Position numbers and translations under genes: made by a program | Shown: positions 61,024 through 64,000 of the stretch, in pieces | Layout of the letters: each line of letters opens with the position of its first letter | Numbering within the stretch: the stretch's first letter is position 1 | Assembly: GCA_026936335.1 (NCBI GenBank) | Contig: JAPMXV010000034.1 | Coordinates: 442,001 to 506,000 of the forward strand | Length of the DNA stretch: 64,000 nucleotides | Direction: 5' to 3' | Source of the DNA: Mantamonas sphyraenae | Taxonomy: Eukaryota > CRuMs > Mantamonadidae | The notes under the pieces: generated by a model | Database searches by the model: none | Seen by the model: the letters and a program-made list of their open reading frames with translations, nothing else | Told to the model about the DNA's origin: nothing

Positions 61024-64000
61024 CTACTCAAACGTCACCGTCCAGTCCTCAGTCACTGGCACGTCGGGCTTGCGCACAGTGAGCGTCTGCGATGCGCTCT
61101 TAAAGACAAAGTCGAGCTGCGTGGAGCCCACACGAACGGCCTTGGGCGGCTGCTTCATGCCAATAATGACCAGGCGTTCCACAACGACGGGTGTTTTGAA
61201 GACGCCGTTGGCGTCCGCCGTGACACTAGTCAGTGCGCCGTTGCCAAAGGCAAACTTGCGGCGCAGGTACGCATTGTTGGCCTCGTGTTCAAACGAGTGG
61301 CCGTCGTCCATGTACAGCTCGCCCTCTGCCTTGCCGTTGTTGTCCAAAGCCACAACCAGCGTGAGCGGGTCGTTGTGTGACAGAGACGAGGCGCGGCGGA
61401 TGCGCTCGCGGCGCGGGATGATGGAGCCGCCACGCTGGAGCACCGGGATGCCCTGGTTCATGGCACAGGCCATGGTCACCGTCTGGCCGCCCTCGTAGCG
61501 CGTGTGTGTCTTGTAATCGTACCACGGCTGAGCGCCAGGCAGGACCACCTGCATGCTCGTCACTCCCGACGCAGTCACAGGCTTCACCAGCAGGTCGCTG
61601 CCAATGAGGAACTGGTCTTCGATGGTGAATGTCACCGACTCGGTGGGGTACTCAAAGAACAGCGGGCGCATGACAGGCAGGCCTGTGCGCGAGGCCTCCT
61701 CAAACACAGTGTACCAAAACGGCAGCAGGGCATATCGAGTGCGCACCGCATCGCGGATGATGTTCTTGTTCTCCTCACCATACAACCATGGCTCCCTGCG
61801 CTTGGTGTCCAAGTGGCCGTGGGCGCGGAAGAAGGGCTGGAACACTCCAGCCTGGTACCAACGCAGCAACAGCTCCACCTCGGGGTCGCGGAAGAAGCCA
61901 CCCACATCGGCGCCGACAAAGCTCAGACCAGCCACGTTGAGGGACAGCAGCATTGGGTTGGAAGCCTTCAGGTGGCCCCACTCGGCCTTGTTGTCGCCGG
62001 TCCAGATGGCGCCGTAGCGTTGGGAGCCGGCAAAGAAGGCGCGGGAGAGGACAAAGGGACGGTCAGCGTTGTCCGAACGTGCCAGATGGCCCTGGTAGGT
62101 GGCCATGTGCACGTAGATGCCGTACATGTTGTGCACGTCGCGGTGTTCGTGGTTGTTCATGTGGATCATGTCGCGCTGCATCGACACCTCGGGTCCGTTG
62201 AACACCGAGGGCTCGTTCATGTCGTTCCAGGTGTACAGGGTCTTTGTGGAGCCCTGGTACTGGTCCAACGCAAACTTGGACGCCCAGTACTGGCGCATCT
62301 GCGGGTTGGTAAAGTCGGGATAGCCCGACGAACCCGGCCAGCACCAGCCCTCGTAGTCGCCGCCATCGGGCTTCTTCACGTACAAACCACGGGACTTGAT
62401 TTCGTTGTGCACGGGATAGGATGTGTCCACCTTGATGTGCGGATCCACAATCGTCACCATCTTGCGTCCGTTGTCCGCCAGCTTGTTCTGCATGTCTGCC
62501 GGCGTGGGGAACGCGGACGGGTCCCAGGTGAAGTAACGCTTGCCGTTGGTGTGCTCAATGTCCAGCCACAGGACGTCGTACGGGATGTCGTGCTGGTCAA
62601 AGCCGGCGTTGACCTGACGCACATCCTCCTCGTCCTTGTAGTTCCATCGGCACTGGTGGTACGCAATGGCAAAGTACTGGGGCAGCGCAGGCAGACCCGT
62701 CACCTGTGCGTACTGCTGCAGCGTCTCCTTGGGGCTGGGGCCCACAAACACAAACAGATCCACAATGCCGCTCTCCGAAAACCAGTGTGTGTCCACAGAG
62801 CCCGGCACGCCTCCCGTGTTCTTCTCCACGTCAATCCAAGTCTCGGCTGCGTTCAGCCACAACACGCCCACCGTGCCCGACTCACTGTGTCCCAGCATGA
62901 ACGGGATGGCGCCGTACAGGGCCATCTTCGAGTCCAGATCGTACTCAAACACGTCCAGGTTGAACAGACGGTACGGCTCAGACGAGATACCCTCGCCCCT
63001 GCACATGGTGTTGGGTGTTGTGAATGGTTTGCAGTCGATGATGCCATCACATGTGTCAGTCTCTGCAGCTGTGGGCGGCGAAAAAGTGAACGCCAAGCGG
63101 CCTCATTGACGTCATCGCCTCGCACCCAACTCACTTGGTCGCGCCCAGGGCCAGAGTGTCTGCGTGTTCGGGGATACCGTACACCTCGGCGGCCCCCGGG
63201 AAGTTGATGTCGGCTCCCACAGACGACGGGCCTGTGTGCATGTGTGTAGAGTGCGTTTTGAGGTGGGGTGTGAGAGTCGGGGCGAGCGGTGTGTGTGTCT
63301 CGTTCGGGGGCGGCTTACCTCGCGGCTTGCTGTCCGTGTGAGAGCCAAAGGTCTCTTCCCAACCTCCGTCCGGGTGTGCGTCGCCTTCAGACTCCTTTGT
63401 GCGGTAGTGCTCAAAGTTGAACAGGCCGCGCTTGCCCACAGTGAGCACCAGTTCCTTGCCACGGAACACTTCGACGCTGAAGGGCGCGTGGTTCAGGCGC
63501 ACGTGGTTGTCGCCCCACGTCACACGTGTGTACGTGTTTCCCTCGCCAGCCTCCTTGCTCAATGTCTGTGTGTGTGTACGTGTGTGTGTGTGTGTTTTCG
63601 TATGTGTGCGTTGTTCGTTTGGGCGTTGTGTCAGGTGTGCCGATCGAGGGTCGGAATCGCCCTCGTCGCATGTCCCCGTCGCCTCCGTCTGCTCCGTGGC
63701 GAGTGCACACATCCCATCACGTACCACCGACTCTTTGTTCTCATCGATCACCACATCCTGGACGCGGTATCGAGGATGCAGGGGCTCCTTCTCGTCCACC
63801 TGGACGCGCAGAACCTGTGCGTTGAACCCAGACAACTTCAGCTGCAGCTGGGCGGCACCGTTGCTCACGTCCGCCACCAGTTCGTCGCCATTGTCATTCA
63901 GGCTGATGGTGGACGGGTCGATGACAAAGTCGGAATTGCCGTCGGCCGCCAACGCGCGGTTGCGTCGGCAAAATCCGCTCTGGTCGCAACGGATGAACTT
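61024..64000 (-). CDS. GANAB: Glucosidase II alpha subunit, GH31 (5' partial)
   Basis: ER enzyme that trims the two inner glucoses of N-glycans, controlling the calnexin cycle. Exons visible: 64000-63725 (open at the right edge), 63565-63319, 63231-63135 and 62998-61024, 864 aa. The first visible residues KFIRCDQSGFCRRNR match human FKTCEESSFCKRQR, so the signal peptide and a few codons lie outside. Catalytic landmarks are the nucleophile in WNDMNEPSVFNGPE and the acid/base in WTGDNKAEW, plus IPEHADTLAL and WFNLD-like YRLFNLDVFEYD. There is no KDEL, as expected for a subunit retained by its beta partner. The second acceptor is a (CA)n-CAG. Confidence 0.96.

Noticed and set aside
61504-63207. 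567-codon open frame on the plus strand
   Set aside because: Exact antisense shadow of the conserved glucosidase II alpha exons; His/Val-rich composition with no motif.

Overview
The window is nuclear DNA of a flagellated, probably unicellular eukaryote with a compact genome. Genes are intron-poor, with 0-4 short introns each of about 65-420 bp (the longest is 417 bp, in the NAGK gene). Stop codons follow the standard code. Donors are GTAAGN, GTGAGT, GTACGT or GTGCGT, and a CTGAC branch-like motif usually lies just upstream of the acceptor AG. Cilium genes are present: an ICK/MAK-type RCK kinase and a CFAP119 homologue. Standard eukaryotic housekeeping genes fill most of the rest. I could not fix the lineage.

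Layout. 3-4586 (+): a membrane protein cut by the left edge, resembling a degenerate transmembrane adenylyl cyclase. 4728-5861 (+): ataxin-3-like Josephin deubiquitinase with polyQ. 6401-12046 (+): a huge intronless ORF whose C-terminus looks like the RuvC nuclease domain of Fanzor/TnpB proteins. 12118-13877 (-): TRMT11. 14073-14954 (+): NIT2. 14981-15489 (-): a short split SDHAF4 gene. 15613-16843 (+): unknown. 16901-18693 (-): NDNF-like secreted protein. 18859-19545 (+): disordered protein with a perfect destruction box. 19562-20923 (-): Sds3/BRMS1 family. 21052-21867 (+): NIP7 with a frameshift. 22071-23758 (+): HMG-CoA synthase. 23779-26042 (-): ULK/Atg1 kinase. 26196-27020 (+): RNF220-like. 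27059-28396 (-): N-acetylglucosamine kinase with a frameshift. 28572-31248 (+): RCK kinase. 31322-31944 (+): mini-protein with the PDCD4 N-terminal motif. 31991-33207 (-): multi-TM protein. 33383-34617 (+): CFAP119. 34714-35310 (-): small TPR protein. 35417-37924 (+): APC4. 37932-39845 (-): unknown helical protein. 39896-40222 and 40340-40624 (+): two small genes. 40722-43441 (-): RBR-like plus MYCBP2-type RCR ubiquitin ligase. 43551-46073 (-): EF-hand MscS channel. 46125-53273 (-): 2277-aa coiled-coil protein. 53333-56062 (-): FAM91. 56119-58058 (+): mitochondrial GlpC-like iron-sulfur protein. 58149-59664 (+): ODR4 with a frameshift. 59669-60982 (-): polyQ OB-fold (RPA2-like) protein. 61024-64000 (-): glucosidase II alpha, cut by the right edge.

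Organisation. Genes alternate strands, giving many divergent pairs 50-200 bp apart and convergent pairs as little as 4-7 bp apart. The contents are mixed housekeeping: ubiquitin signalling (ataxin-3, RNF220, RBR-RCR, APC4, a candidate APC/C substrate), autophagy and vesicle traffic (ULK, FAM91, ODR4), glycan handling (NAGK, glucosidase II), mitochondrial redox (SDHAF4, GlpC-like) and cilium. No rRNA, tRNA, CRISPR array or conventional transposon was seen. The most unusual item is the Fanzor-like giant ORF. Three conserved genes carry small indels, which suggests assembly errors or recent decay.
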